Shown here piece by piece: positions 1 through 7,864 of a DNA stretch of 64,000 nucleotides. This DNA is from an uncultured Gammaproteobacteria bacterium (GTDB lineage Bacteria > Pseudomonadota > Gammaproteobacteria > HK1), in assembly GCA_958295465.1 (NCBI GenBank), contig OY282353.1:4641001-4705000 (forward strand), given 5' to 3'. The notes below the pieces were generated by a model. It was given only the letters and a program-made list of their open reading frames with translations, searched no databases and was not told the DNA's origin. The translations under genes and the position numbers were made by a program. Every line of letters begins with the position of its first letter. Within the stretch, counting starts at the first letter, position 1.

Positions 1-1
1 G

Positions 2-295
2 TACGCCACCGGGGCGCTCGACGCGCTCGACGGGGTGCGCATCGTCGGCACCGCGCGGGAGAAGGCGGGTATCCTCTCGTTCGTCGTCGAGGGCGTGCAC
101 CCGCACGACGTCGGGACTATCGCCGACCAGCACGGGGTGGCGATCCGGGCCGGACACCACTGCGCGATGCCGCTGATGAGGCGGTACGGGGTGCCGGCGC
201 TCTCGCGGGCCTCGCTGGGGCTCTACAACACCCGGGCGGACATCGACGCGCTGGTCGGGAGCCTGCACAAGGTGAAGGAGATCTTCGATCGATGA
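2..295 (+). CDS. sufS: Cysteine desulfurase SufS, C-terminal part (cut by window edge)
   Basis: PLP enzyme that takes sulfur from L-cysteine as a persulfide for iron-sulfur cluster assembly in the cytosol. Only the last ~97 residues are present because the gene enters from the left edge. The visible part includes the loop RAGHHCAMPL, whose cysteine (codon near position 161) is the persulfide-carrying residue in SufS-type (group II) desulfurases, followed by the usual helical tail. Its stop codon overlaps the sufU start in an ATGA, which indicates translational coupling within a SUF operon. Confidence 0.93.
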   Translation, partial: YATGALDALDGVRIVGTAREKAGILSFVVEGVHPHDVGTIADQHGVAIRAGHHCAMPLMRRYGVPALSRASLGLYNTRADIDALVGSLHKVKEIFDR

Positions 296-747
296 ACGAT
301 CTTCGCGAGCTCTACGAGGAAGTCATCCTCGACCACAACCGCAACCCGCGGAACTATCCGTGCCGGCCCGAGAGGACGAACCGCTCCGCGCACGGCTTCA
401 ACCCGGTATGCGGTGACGAGTTCTTCGTCCACCTCCACGTGGACGAGGGCATCATCAGGGACATCGGCTTCGACGGCGCGGGCTGCGCGATCTCCACCGC
501 CTCCGCCTCGCTGATGACCGAGGCGCTGAAGGGCCGGCCGGCGGAGGACGCGCAACGCCTGTTCTCGGAGGTCCACGCGCTGCTGACCGAGGAGCGCCAG
601 ATCGGCGGACCCGGCGAGTTTCTCGGCAAGCTCACCGTGCTCACCGGGGTCAAGGAATACCCGATGCGGGTGAAGTGCGCGACGCTCGCGTGGCATACGA
701 TGAAGGCCGCGCTCCACGGAAACGACCAGACGGTGTGCACCGAATGA
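292..747 (+). CDS. sufU: SufU iron-sulfur scaffold / sulfurtransferase
   Basis: IscU/NifU-fold protein of 151 residues that accepts sulfur from SufS through a zinc-bound site. The metal ligands of SufU are all present: Cys40 and Asp42 in NPVCGDEF, Cys65 in GAGCAIS, Cys129 in RVKCATL. The insertion between the second and third cysteine that separates SufU from IscU is also present. It overlaps sufS by 4 nt at its start and the next gene by 4 nt at its end. SufU is best known from Gram-positive bacteria but also occurs in proteobacterial SUF operons with sufT. Confidence 0.93.
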   Translation: MNDLRELYEEVILDHNRNPRNYPCRPERTNRSAHGFNPVCGDEFFVHLHVDEGIIRDIGFDGAGCAISTASASLMTEALKGRPAEDAQRLFSEVHALLTEERQIGGPGEFLGKLTVLTGVKEYPMRVKCATLAWHTMKAALHGNDQTVCTE

Positions 748-1298
748 ACGGGTTCGAGGACGACCGGGCGCCGGGCGCGGCACCGCCTTCTCCGCCGCCG
801 GAGGACGGGGGCATGAAGCACGGAGCGGAAGGTACGGCTTCTTCCGTTGCACAGCCATCCGGAAAATGGGAGGGAGAGATGGAACCCACGAGTGATCATA
901 CGGCCGCTTCCGCCACGCCTTCGTTCGAGCCCTGGGGCAGGCAGCGGACGGTAACGGGTGGCGCGACCGGCGCGACCGGCGAGACGGGCGAGACGGCTCC
1001 GCTCGACGATCGGATCGTCGCCGCGCTGCGCGAGGTCTACGACCCCGAGATCCCCGTCAACATCTACGATCTCGGGCTCATCTACCGCATCGACCACGAC
1101 GACATGGGGGTGGTCGAGATCGACATGACCCTGACCGCGCCCGGATGCCCGGTCGCGCAGACCTTCCCCGGCGTGGTCGAGGCCGCGGTGCAGAACGTGG
1201 AGGGCGTCGCGGCGGCCGAGGTCGAGCTGGTCTGGGAGCCGCCCTGGACCCCGGACCGCATGAGCGAGGCGGCGAAGCTGGAGCTCGGATTCTTCTGA
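744..1298 (+). CDS. sufT: SufT-like MIP18/DUF59 iron-sulfur assembly protein
   Basis: Member of the MIP18 (DUF59) family, implicated in maturation of iron-sulfur proteins. The family core fills the last ~100 residues: the hallmark DPEIPVNIYDLGLIYRI and a conserved cysteine in LTAPGCPVA. Before it lies a ~90-residue low-complexity region with a 9-bp in-frame repeat (TGATGETGET, positions about 961-995). The start at 744 overlaps the sufU stop as ATGA. However, an ATG at 879 follows a strong ribosome binding site (GGGAGGGAGAG) and would remove most of the disordered tail, so 879 may be the true start. Confidence 0.88.
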   Translation: MNGFEDDRAPGAAPPSPPPEDGGMKHGAEGTASSVAQPSGKWEGEMEPTSDHTAASATPSFEPWGRQRTVTGGATGATGETGETAPLDDRIVAALREVYDPEIPVNIYDLGLIYRIDHDDMGVVEIDMTLTAPGCPVAQTFPGVVEAAVQNVEGVAAAEVELVWEPPWTPDRMSEAAKLELGFF

Positions 1299-1438
1299 CC
1301 CCCGGCGTCTGTGGGAGATACATCGACGGCAGGAGACGGAAGACACCACCCGGCTCGGGGATGCAGTCCGGCCGGCTCCGCCGCTCCCGAGTCCGCGGCG
1401 CTCCGGGAGGACCTGTCCACACAAACGGACAACGACCG

Positions 1439-1759
1439 ATGAGCGACTGGAAGAACGTCGCCGCAGCTAGCGAATTCGGCCCCGGCGAGTACCGGGTCGT
1501 CGATGTCGACGACGTCGACGTCGCGGTGTTCAACCTCGACGGCGAGTACTTCGCGATCGAGGACGTATGCACCCATGACTTCGGCACCCTCACCGGCGGA
1601 TGCGTGGAGGACGGCCAGGTCATGTGCCCGCGCCACGGCGCCCGTTTCGACATCCGCACCGGGGAGGCGCTCACCCCGCCGGCCTACGAGCCGGTCACCA
1701 CGTTCCCGGTGCGTATTCACAACGGTGCCGTCCAGGTACGCAACAACCTGGAAGACTGA
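1439..1759 (+). CDS. Rieske [2Fe-2S] ferredoxin-type protein
   Basis: Small soluble Rieske protein of 106 residues, of the kind that feeds electrons to non-heme oxygenases. The cluster-binding boxes are clear: CTHDFG and, 17 residues later, CPRHGARFD, giving the C-x-H ... C-x2-H pattern. There is no membrane segment. It lies 140 bp after the SufT-like gene on the same strand and is probably part of, or recently joined to, the SUF operon. A longer open frame exists upstream, but family length and the MSDWKNV start favour 1439. Confidence 0.9.
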   Translation: MSDWKNVAAASEFGPGEYRVVDVDDVDVAVFNLDGEYFAIEDVCTHDFGTLTGGCVEDGQVMCPRHGARFDIRTGEALTPPAYEPVTTFPVRIHNGAVQVRNNLED

Positions 1760-1779
1760 ACTTGCCAGTAGCATAAAAA

Positions 1780-1812
1780 GCTATCGAAAACGCCAGTTCG
1801 TGCTGCGATAGC
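1780..1812. repeat. Inverted repeat downstream of the SUF operon
   Basis: A perfect 7-bp inverted repeat, GCTATCG (1780-1786) and CGATAGC (1806-1812), with a 19-nt loop. It lies just after the Rieske gene, at the outer side of the IS200/IS605 remnant. It could be a weak transcription terminator or a terminal structure of the transposon; there is no T-run to decide. Confidence 0.35.
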
Positions 1813-1933
1813 GGGGTGGAGCGCATGCCGCGCCGGTGTAGCCCATCCTCACTGGGAGTGAGCATGAGCTGGACCGTCCAGTGTGCGGAATACTACTTGT
1901 ACAGAGGCGTTTCGCGCAGCAATGCATATGAGT

Positions 1934-2323
1934 TCATGCAACAATCGAGTAGGCCCGGACCGTTTGCTCGTCCAGCCCCACCGTACTGACGCAGTACCCC
2001 CGGACCCGGAAGTGATAACCCGTAAACCGGCGTTTCCGTCCCAAGTGCTCCCGGTGAATCCGTATCACCGACCTCCCCTTCAGAAACCCCACCGTGTTGG
2101 CAATGCCGTACTTCGGCGGAATGCTCACACACAGGTGGACATGATCCGGCATCGTGTACCCTTCGACCAGCTCTACCCCGTGCTGCCGACACAACTCCCG
2201 CAGGATCGACCCCACGTTGCGCCGCAGTGTCCCGTACAGCGAGCACCGTCGATACTTCGGCACGAAAACAATGTGATGTCTGCAGTACCATCGCACATGA
2301 GTTCGGCTCTGCCACTCTCTCAT
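1934..2323 (-). pseudogene. tnpA: IS200/IS605-family TnpA transposase, C-terminally truncated
   Basis: Single-stranded-DNA Y1 transposase of the HUH superfamily. The 129-residue frame has the HUH pair in DHVHLCVSI and the typical RGYCVSTVG segment. Reading ends four residues after the tyrosine in VRAY. In family members of known structure the catalytic tyrosine is followed four residues later by a metal-binding glutamine and then a short helix. Here the tail is SIVA and a stop, so that glutamine is missing. The neighbouring frame stays open, so an indel is possible. Start at 2323 follows AAGGAGGTC. No TnpB gene is linked. Confidence 0.75.
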
Positions 2324-2379
2324 GGTGACCTCCTTCCGATTGAATTTGACGGTTCATTGGAAGGGAGTCATCTACTACA

Positions 2380-2400
2380 CCGCTTCGCACGACGAAGCGG
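2380..2400. repeat. 8-bp stem hairpin upstream of tnpA
   Basis: Perfect inverted repeat CCGCTTCG / CGAAGCGG with a 5-nt loop, 57 bp outside the tnpA start. Subterminal hairpins of this size mark the ends of IS200/IS605 elements and are recognised by TnpA. It also lies 63 bp past the oppF stop, so a role as the end of the opp transcript is possible; no T-tract follows on the minus strand. Confidence 0.45.
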
Positions 2401-2463
2401 CGGCGATCACCGCGGTGATGTCCTGACCCTGCACGGCCCGAACCGCGCCTTCCTGATCCCCGC

Positions 2464-3462
2464 TCACGCCACGTCGTTCAGATGGCAGGCCGACCACTGG
2501 CCCGCGGCAACCTCGCGCAGCCGTGGAACCTCGCTGCGGCAACGCGGCAGGGCGTGCGGGCAGCGAGGATGGAAATGGCAGCCTTGCGGGGGATCGAGCG
2601 GAGAGGGAATCTCGCCGCGGATGGGCTCGAATGCACGGTGCCGCAAATCCATGCGCGGCACCTCCGCGAGCAGCGCCCGGGTATAGGGATGGTTGGGCCT
2701 GCCGAACAGCACCGCGGTGGGCGCGCGCTCGACCACCCGCCCGAGATACATGATCACCACCCGATCGGAGAGATGCCGGACCACCCCGAGATCGTGGCTG
2801 ATGAACAGGTACGTCAAGTCCAGATCGGCGCGCAGGCGCATGAACAGGTTGAGTATCTGCGCCTGGATGGACACGTCGAGGGCGGCGACCGCCTCGTCGC
2901 ATACCAGGAACTCCGGCGCCACCGCGAGCGCACGGGCGATGCCGATGCGTTGCCGCTGTCCACCCGAGAACTGGTGCGGGTAGCGGCGCTTCAACGCGGG
3001 GGCGAGACCGACCCTGAGCATCACCTCGTCGACCCGGTCGTCGAGTTCGTCCCGCCTCCAGATCCCGTGGACGTCCGGCGCCTCGCCGATGATCCGGCCC
3101 ACGCGCTGGCGCGGGCTCAGGGAGGCGTAGGGGTCCTGGAAGATCATCTGGACCTTGAGGGTGTAGTCGGCGCGCTCCTCCCGGCTCATCCGGGGCACCG
3201 GGCGCCCGCGGAACGCGAGGGTTCCGCTCGTGGGCTCGTGGATGCCGGCCACCACGCGGCCCAGGGTCGACTTGCCGCAGCCGGATTCGCCGACCAGACC
3301 GACGACCTCGCCGGCCTTAATCGACAGATCGACACCGTCGACGGCGCGCACCACTTCTTCGCGCAGGTTCGCGCCCAGCCGCCCGGCCGCGCGGGCGACC
3401 AGGTCCAGGGGCTTGACGAAATGCCTCGACACGCCGTGCAGGCTCAACAGCGCCGAGGTCAT
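2464..3462 (-). CDS. oppF: Oligopeptide/dipeptide ABC transporter ATPase (OppF/DppF type)
   Basis: Cytosolic ATPase that powers peptide uptake with OppBCD. The 332-residue protein has Walker [10 protein letters not shown], signature [15 protein letters not shown], Walker [13 protein letters not shown]-loop ISHDLG and the C-terminal oligopeptide-transporter domain with HPYTRALL and a Cys-rich CHFHPRCP segment. Walker B is followed by AVAALD rather than the usual PTSALD. The start overlaps the oppD stop as ATGA. It is the last gene of a minus-strand operon. A much longer open frame upstream is an out-of-frame shadow of oppD. Confidence 0.93.
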   Translation of the reverse strand: MTSALLSLHGVSRHFVKPLDLVARAAGRLGANLREEVVRAVDGVDLSIKAGEVVGLVGESGCGKSTLGRVVAGIHEPTSGTLAFRGRPVPRMSREERADYTLKVQMIFQDPYASLSPRQRVGRIIGEAPDVHGIWRRDELDDRVDEVMLRVGLAPALKRRYPHQFSGGQRQRIGIARALAVAPEFLVCDEAVAALDVSIQAQILNLFMRLRADLDLTYLFISHDLGVVRHLSDRVVIMYLGRVVERAPTAVLFGRPNHPYTRALLAEVPRMDLRHRAFEPIRGEIPSPLDPPQGCHFHPRCPHALPRCRSEVPRLREVAAGQWSACHLNDVA

Positions 3463-4451
3463 CGCCCGCTGCCCGGGTGGTGACAGGACACCAGGCGCTC
3501 GCCGCCGGTCGAGCGCGGCGCCGGATCGTCGTCGCGGCATCGATGGGTCGCCCGCGGGCAGCGCTCGCGGAATCGGCAGCCCGGCCCGACGTCGATCAGC
3601 GAGGGCATCATGCCGGGGATCTGCGCAAGCGCTCCGCCCGCGGCATCGTGGCTCGGAATCGAGCCGATCAGGCCCTCGGTGTAGGGATGCTCCGGCGTAT
3701 CCAGCACCTCGTCGACGCTGCCCTGCTCCACGATGCGCCCCGCGTACATGACCGCCACCCGGTCGGCGAGTCCGGCCACCACCGACAGATCGTGGGTGAT
3801 CCAGATCAGCGCCATCTCCCGTTCGCGGCGCAGGCGCTGCATCTCGTGGAGGATCTGGGCCTGGATGGTCACGTCGAGGGCGGTGGTCGGCTCGTCCGCG
3901 ATGATCAGGTCCGGTGCGTGCAGCATCGCGATGGCGATGACCACCCGCTGGCGCATGCCTCCGGAGAACTGGTGGGGATAGGCGCGCAGCCGCTCTTCGG
4001 GAGACGGAATGCCGACGAGGCCGAGGGCGTCGCGCGCCCGTCGCCACGCCGCGTCGCGGCCGACCTTCGAGTGCGCCCGGATCGCCTCGATCATCTGCGT
4101 GTCGATGCGCAGCAACGGATTCAGGGTCATCATGGGGTCCTGGAAGATCATGGCGATGCGCGATCCGCGCAACCGGGCGAGGGCCGGCTCCCCGGCCGCC
4201 AGGAGGTCCTGGCCGTCGAACACGATCCTGCCCGCGGTGACGCGGCCGGGCTCGTCGAGCAGGCCGATGATGGAGAAGCCGGTGACCGACTTGCCGGACC
4301 CCGATTCGCCGACCAGGCCGAGGATCTCGCCGCGCCGCAGGCGGAGATCGATGCCGTCCACCGCTCTCACGGTCCCGGCCCGGGTGGCGAACTCGGTGTG
4401 CAGTCCCTCGATGCGCAGCAGCTCCCCGCCCGCCCCGTTCGTATGGAACAA
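3459..4451 (-). CDS. oppD: Oligopeptide/dipeptide ABC transporter ATPase (OppD/DppD type)
   Basis: Partner ATPase of OppF, 330 residues. It has Walker [10 protein letters not shown], signature [15 protein letters not shown], Walker [14 protein letters not shown]-loop THDLS, and the C-terminal extension with HPYTEGL and CRFRERCP typical of the OppD/DppD branch. The frame opens at a TTG codon (4451); no ATG lies nearby, so the start is uncertain by a few residues. It is separated from oppC by the 81-bp repeat array, an unusual gap inside an otherwise tightly packed operon. Confidence 0.92.
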   Translation of the reverse strand: MFHTNGAGGELLRIEGLHTEFATRAGTVRAVDGIDLRLRRGEILGLVGESGSGKSVTGFSIIGLLDEPGRVTAGRIVFDGQDLLAAGEPALARLRGSRIAMIFQDPMMTLNPLLRIDTQMIEAIRAHSKVGRDAAWRRARDALGLVGIPSPEERLRAYPHQFSGGMRQRVVIAIAMLHAPDLIIADEPTTALDVTIQAQILHEMQRLRREREMALIWITHDLSVVAGLADRVAVMYAGRIVEQGSVDEVLDTPEHPYTEGLIGSIPSHDAAGGALAQIPGMMPSLIDVGPGCRFRERCPRATHRCRDDDPAPRSTGGERLVSCHHPGSGR

Positions 4452-4500
4452 GACCGTTCCTCGCCCGTCTACGGCGCTGACTGGAACGCGGGCGCGCAGC

Positions 4501-4758
4501 GGTCGCCGCTCACCAGAGTCGAGGCGCTGACCGATGCACCCGCGATTCCGCGCAGCGGAATCGCCAAGCGACCGCGCCAGCGGTCGCCGCTCACCGGAGT
4601 CGAGGCGCTGACCGATGCGCCCGCGATTCCGCGCAGCGGAATCGCCAAGCGACCGCGCCAGCGGTCGCCGCTCACCGGAGTCGAGGCGCTGACCGATGCG
4701 CCCGCGATTCCGCGCAGCGGAATCGCCAAGCGACCGCGCCAGCGGTCGCCGCTCACCG
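4501..4758. repeat. Three 81-bp tandem repeats with paired hairpins between oppC and oppD
   Basis: Units start at 4501, 4582 and 4663, with a 15-bp partial fourth at 4744, an exact 81-bp period. Units 2 and 3 appear identical; unit 1 differs at about two bases. Each unit holds two inverted repeats: GATTCCGC/GCGGAATC with a 3-nt loop (4544-4562 in unit 1) and CGACCGC/GCGGTCG with a 4-nt loop (4569-4586). The array begins at the oppC stop codon, which lies in the partial unit. It resembles intergenic REP/BIME-like elements that can shape mRNA stability within operons, though that role is inference. Confidence 0.92.
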
Positions 4759-6066
4759 TTGCAGCCTCGGGTTGAGGATGTCGCGCAGCTCGTCGCCGAC
4801 GAGGTTGATGGCCACCACCGTGATGAGCAGCGCGACGCCGGGCGATACGCTGATCCACGGGTAGCCCGAGAGCAGATAGTCGAACCCGTTGGAGATCAGT
4901 AGTCCCAGCGAGGGCTGGGTCACCGGCAGGCCGAGGCCGAGGAAGCTCAGGGTCGCTTCGAGCGAGATCGCATGAGCCACCTCCAGCGTCGCGATCACGA
5001 TCAACGACGGCGTGCAGTTGGGCAGGATGTGGTACACGATGATGCGGGCCGGCCCGAGGCCCAGGCAGGCGGCGGATTCCACGTACTCCTTCTGCCGCTC
5101 CGCCAGCGCGACGCCGCGGGCGGTACGAGCGTACAGCGCCCATTGCACGATCACCAGGGCCAGCACCACGTTGAAGATCCCCTTGCCGAGGATCGCCAGC
5201 AGGATCAGCGCCACCAGGATGGTCGGGAAGCTCAGTTGAAGGTCCACCACGCGCATGATGAGCGCATCCGCGCGGCCGCCGTGGTAGGCGGCGTACAGGC
5301 CGACCAGGGTCCCGAAGCTCAGGGCGATCAGCACCGAGACGAGGGCCACCCCGAGGCTGATGCGCAGGCCGTAGAAGATGGCGCTCAGCATGTCGCGGCC
5401 CTGGTCGTCGGTGCCCAGCCAGTAGGTCATCAGGTGCCGTTGCGTCCCGCCGGACGCGGTCAGGGTGAACCGGACACCATCCCCGGCCGATGCCGGCAGG
5501 GTGACCACCAGATCCCGCACGTCCTCGCCGGTGAGCTTCCACACGTTGCGGAACCGGTCCTTCTTGCCCGCGGACAGCTCAGTGCCGCGCGGCAGGCCCC
5601 GAAGCTGCGCGTTGCGCAAGGGGTCCAGCGGACCGGCGGGCGCCGGGACGAGGGTCATCTCGAAGCGCCGGGCGCCGGTGCCGTCCGGCGCCGCGACGAG
5701 CCGCAGTTCGAGCGCTCCGGCGGGGGCGTCGCCGGCGCGTCCACGGGCCTTGACGTCGTAGCCCGGCCGATCGCCGGTCAGGCGATCCCGGATGATGACG
5801 GTCATCCCGACGTCCGCCGGCCGGGAGAGCTTCGCCGACCCCGGCGGCAGGCGGCCGTCCTCGATGTCGATGGCCCGCAGGTCGTATGGATTCTGCGGCG
5901 CGATCAGCGGCGCGGTCACCGCGATGACCGCCACGGCCGACAACGTGGCCAGCGCCAGCATCGCGATTCGGCTCTCCGCATACTGGGCCGCGATCCGGCG
6001 CAACGGCGACCGCGTGTCGCCGGCCGGAGCGGTGCTCGGGGTGGTCGCGGCGGCCGGGCGCGCCAT
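4753..6066 (-). CDS. oppC: Oligopeptide ABC transporter permease (OppC/DppC type) with a large periplasmic insert
   Basis: Inner-membrane permease of 437 residues, compared with about 300 for typical OppC. One N-terminal membrane helix (about residues 35-52) is followed by NPYDLRAIDI, then about 130 extra residues (from ~72) before the family resumes at YWLGTDDQGRDMLS. The rest carries the usual five helices and the EAA loop around EYVESAACLGLGPARI. The insert should be periplasmic and could contact the binding protein. Start at 6066 lies 2 bp after the oppB stop. Upstream codons in this frame are a shadow of oppB. Confidence 0.92.
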   Translation of the reverse strand: MARPAAATTPSTAPAGDTRSPLRRIAAQYAESRIAMLALATLSAVAVIAVTAPLIAPQNPYDLRAIDIEDGRLPPGSAKLSRPADVGMTVIIRDRLTGDRPGYDVKARGRAGDAPAGALELRLVAAPDGTGARRFEMTLVPAPAGPLDPLRNAQLRGLPRGTELSAGKKDRFRNVWKLTGEDVRDLVVTLPASAGDGVRFTLTASGGTQRHLMTYWLGTDDQGRDMLSAIFYGLRISLGVALVSVLIALSFGTLVGLYAAYHGGRADALIMRVVDLQLSFPTILVALILLAILGKGIFNVVLALVIVQWALYARTARGVALAERQKEYVESAACLGLGPARIIVYHILPNCTPSLIVIATLEVAHAISLEATLSFLGLGLPVTQPSLGLLISNGFDYLLSGYPWISVSPGVALLITVVAINLVGDELRDILNPRLQR

Positions 6067-6068
6067 CG

Positions 6069-7049
6069 TCAGTCCCCGCCGCTCCGGGCGGTCCGGATCC
6101 GTGGATCGATCACCGAATACAGGACGTCGACGATCAGGTTGATGGTGATGAACAGCATGACGATCACGATCAGGTAGGCGACGATGACCGGCCGATCGAG
6201 GATGTAGACGGAGTCGATGATCAGTTTGCCCATGCCCGGCCAGGCGAAGACCGTTTCGGTCACCACCGAGTACGCGATCAGGCCGCCGAGCTGCAGGCCG
6301 ATCACCGTGATCAGCACCACCAGGGTGTTCTTGAGAATGTGCACGAACACGATCCGGCGCCACGCCAGACCCTTGGCCCGCGCGAACCTGATGTAGTCCA
6401 GCAGCACGATCTCGCGCACGTTCGCCCGCACCAGCCGGATGATCAGCGTGCACTGGAACAACGCGAGGTTGACCGCCGGCAACAGGACGTGCCGCCAACC
6501 GTCCGCCGTCCACAGGCTGGAGGTGATGCCGAACACGGTATCGAGCTCGCCCCGCCCGCCGGACGGAAACAGCCCCCAGCTCACCGCCAGCACGAAGATC
6601 AGCATCAGGCCCTGCCAGAAGTTGGGGATCGACACCCCGATGATCGACGTACCCATGATGAGCCGCGCGGGAACGGTGTCCGGATGCAGGCCGGTGTACA
6701 TGCCGAGCGGAATCCCGGTGGCGAGCGCCATGACCATGGCCACGAACACCAGCTCCAGGGTCGCGGGCATGCGTTGCACCACGAGCTTCAGCGCCGGCTC
6801 GCTGAACGCGAAGGAACGGCCCAGATCGCCCTGCACCAGGTTCGAGATATAGACGAGGATCTGCTTCCAGAGCGGCTGATCGAGGCCCAGAAGCCGGACC
6901 ATGCGCTCGAACTCTTCCTGGTCGGCCTCGGTGGACACCATCACGTCCACCGGATTGCCGATGACGTACACGCCGACGAAGACCAGCACGAGCATGATCA
7001 CGACGACCAGCACGCTTTGCAGCAGGCGGCGGACGATGTACAGGGTCAT
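6069..7049 (-). CDS. oppB: Oligopeptide ABC transporter permease (OppB/DppB type)
   Basis: Inner-membrane permease of 326 residues with six predicted helices. It shows the family landmarks: N-terminal YIVRRLLQSVLVVV, the QGDLGRSF segment, the coupling EAA loop near DYIRFARAKGLAWRRIVF and the ETVFAWPGMGKL motif. It starts the permease block of the opp operon. The binding-protein gene that would normally sit just upstream is about 3 kb away, beyond the ATPase/TOPRIM and VapBC-like genes. Confidence 0.94.
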   Translation of the reverse strand: MTLYIVRRLLQSVLVVVIMLVLVFVGVYVIGNPVDVMVSTEADQEEFERMVRLLGLDQPLWKQILVYISNLVQGDLGRSFAFSEPALKLVVQRMPATLELVFVAMVMALATGIPLGMYTGLHPDTVPARLIMGTSIIGVSIPNFWQGLMLIFVLAVSWGLFPSGGRGELDTVFGITSSLWTADGWRHVLLPAVNLALFQCTLIIRLVRANVREIVLLDYIRFARAKGLAWRRIVFVHILKNTLVVLITVIGLQLGGLIAYSVVTETVFAWPGMGKLIIDSVYILDRPVIVAYLIVIVMLFITINLIVDVLYSVIDPRIRTARSGGD

Positions 7050-7291
7050 CGGTTCAGTTGGATCTGATCCGCTGTTGTGGGTGACCTGGAGGTCGGGGAG
7101 GCGGCCGGGTCGTATGCAGGATGCCCGAGTGCGTGCAAGTCTTGCCGCAGCTTTCCCCGTGGTATGACGACATCGTGGAGATCAGCGGCGAAGACGGCGA
7201 GCGCAATCCCCCCATGCGCACGTCATCGCGCAGCTTCACCACACGATGCCAAGAATCCCGGGGGCCAGGGGGCGTGCCATGGTGCGCTCTC

Positions 7292-7864
7292 TCATCTTCC
7301 GCAAATGATGGTTTCGAGGCGCTGGGCGAGGGCATCGAAATCATCGGGACATTTCTGCCGGATCGCGTCGATTCGCGAGGCGGCCTCTCGGCCCAAAGCC
7401 CTGCGGCCACCGCCGGGACCGTCGGCGACACTGCGACGTTTGGCAAGCTTGTCGAAGTACTCCTCCTTGACGTGCACCTCCGAGCGGATGTCCGCCCAAC
7501 GCCAACTGCGAGGCAAAACCAACCCCGCGAGAACCCATGTCTCAAGCTCCTCCCAGGTGTTTTCCGCCAGGAAATCACTACCGACCCCGAACTCTTCTTC
7601 GATGTCGTCGAGCCTCCGGCGGCGTCCCCGCTTGCCGTCACGGTCGACGCAGAGGACAAAAACATCCGTCATCCCGTTATAGCGCTCCACAATCTCCGCA
7701 ATGCGTTCCGACTTCGTTGCCTTTACGATACCGCCGAGCAGCGGATCCTGGCAGATTCGGACGCGCGCATTTCGTCTGCCCATGGAGCGCAGCAACCGTT
7801 CGAACAGCGGTTTCAGGATGTACTGATCCTTGCGAAAGTCTTCGGGGATGACGAGGACGTTCAT
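7292..7864 (-). CDS. TOPRIM-like partner of an AAA ATPase, possible defence effector
   Basis: Protein of 190 residues directly coupled to the ATPase gene by an ATGA overlap. It starts MNVLVIPEDFRKD and has VLCVDRDGK near residue 75 and ENTWEELETWVLAG near 103. An early glutamate, then D-x-D after a hydrophobic strand, then a conserved E-L-E-x-W, fits a TOPRIM-like fold of the DUF4276/OLD-nuclease kind. In OLD and PARIS-type systems a TOPRIM domain acts with an ABC-type ATPase; here the two parts would be on separate proteins. The pairing and motifs are visible; the nuclease function is inferred. Confidence 0.6.
   Translation of the reverse strand: MNVLVIPEDFRKDQYILKPLFERLLRSMGRRNARVRICQDPLLGGIVKATKSERIAEIVERYNGMTDVFVLCVDRDGKRGRRRRLDDIEEEFGVGSDFLAENTWEELETWVLAGLVLPRSWRWADIRSEVHVKEEYFDKLAKRRSVADGPGGGRRALGREAASRIDAIRQKCPDDFDALAQRLETIICGR

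Noticed and set aside
4501-4758. Possible CRISPR array (regular 81-bp repeats)
   Set aside because: There are no unique spacers: whole 81-bp units repeat in tandem, and no cas genes are near.
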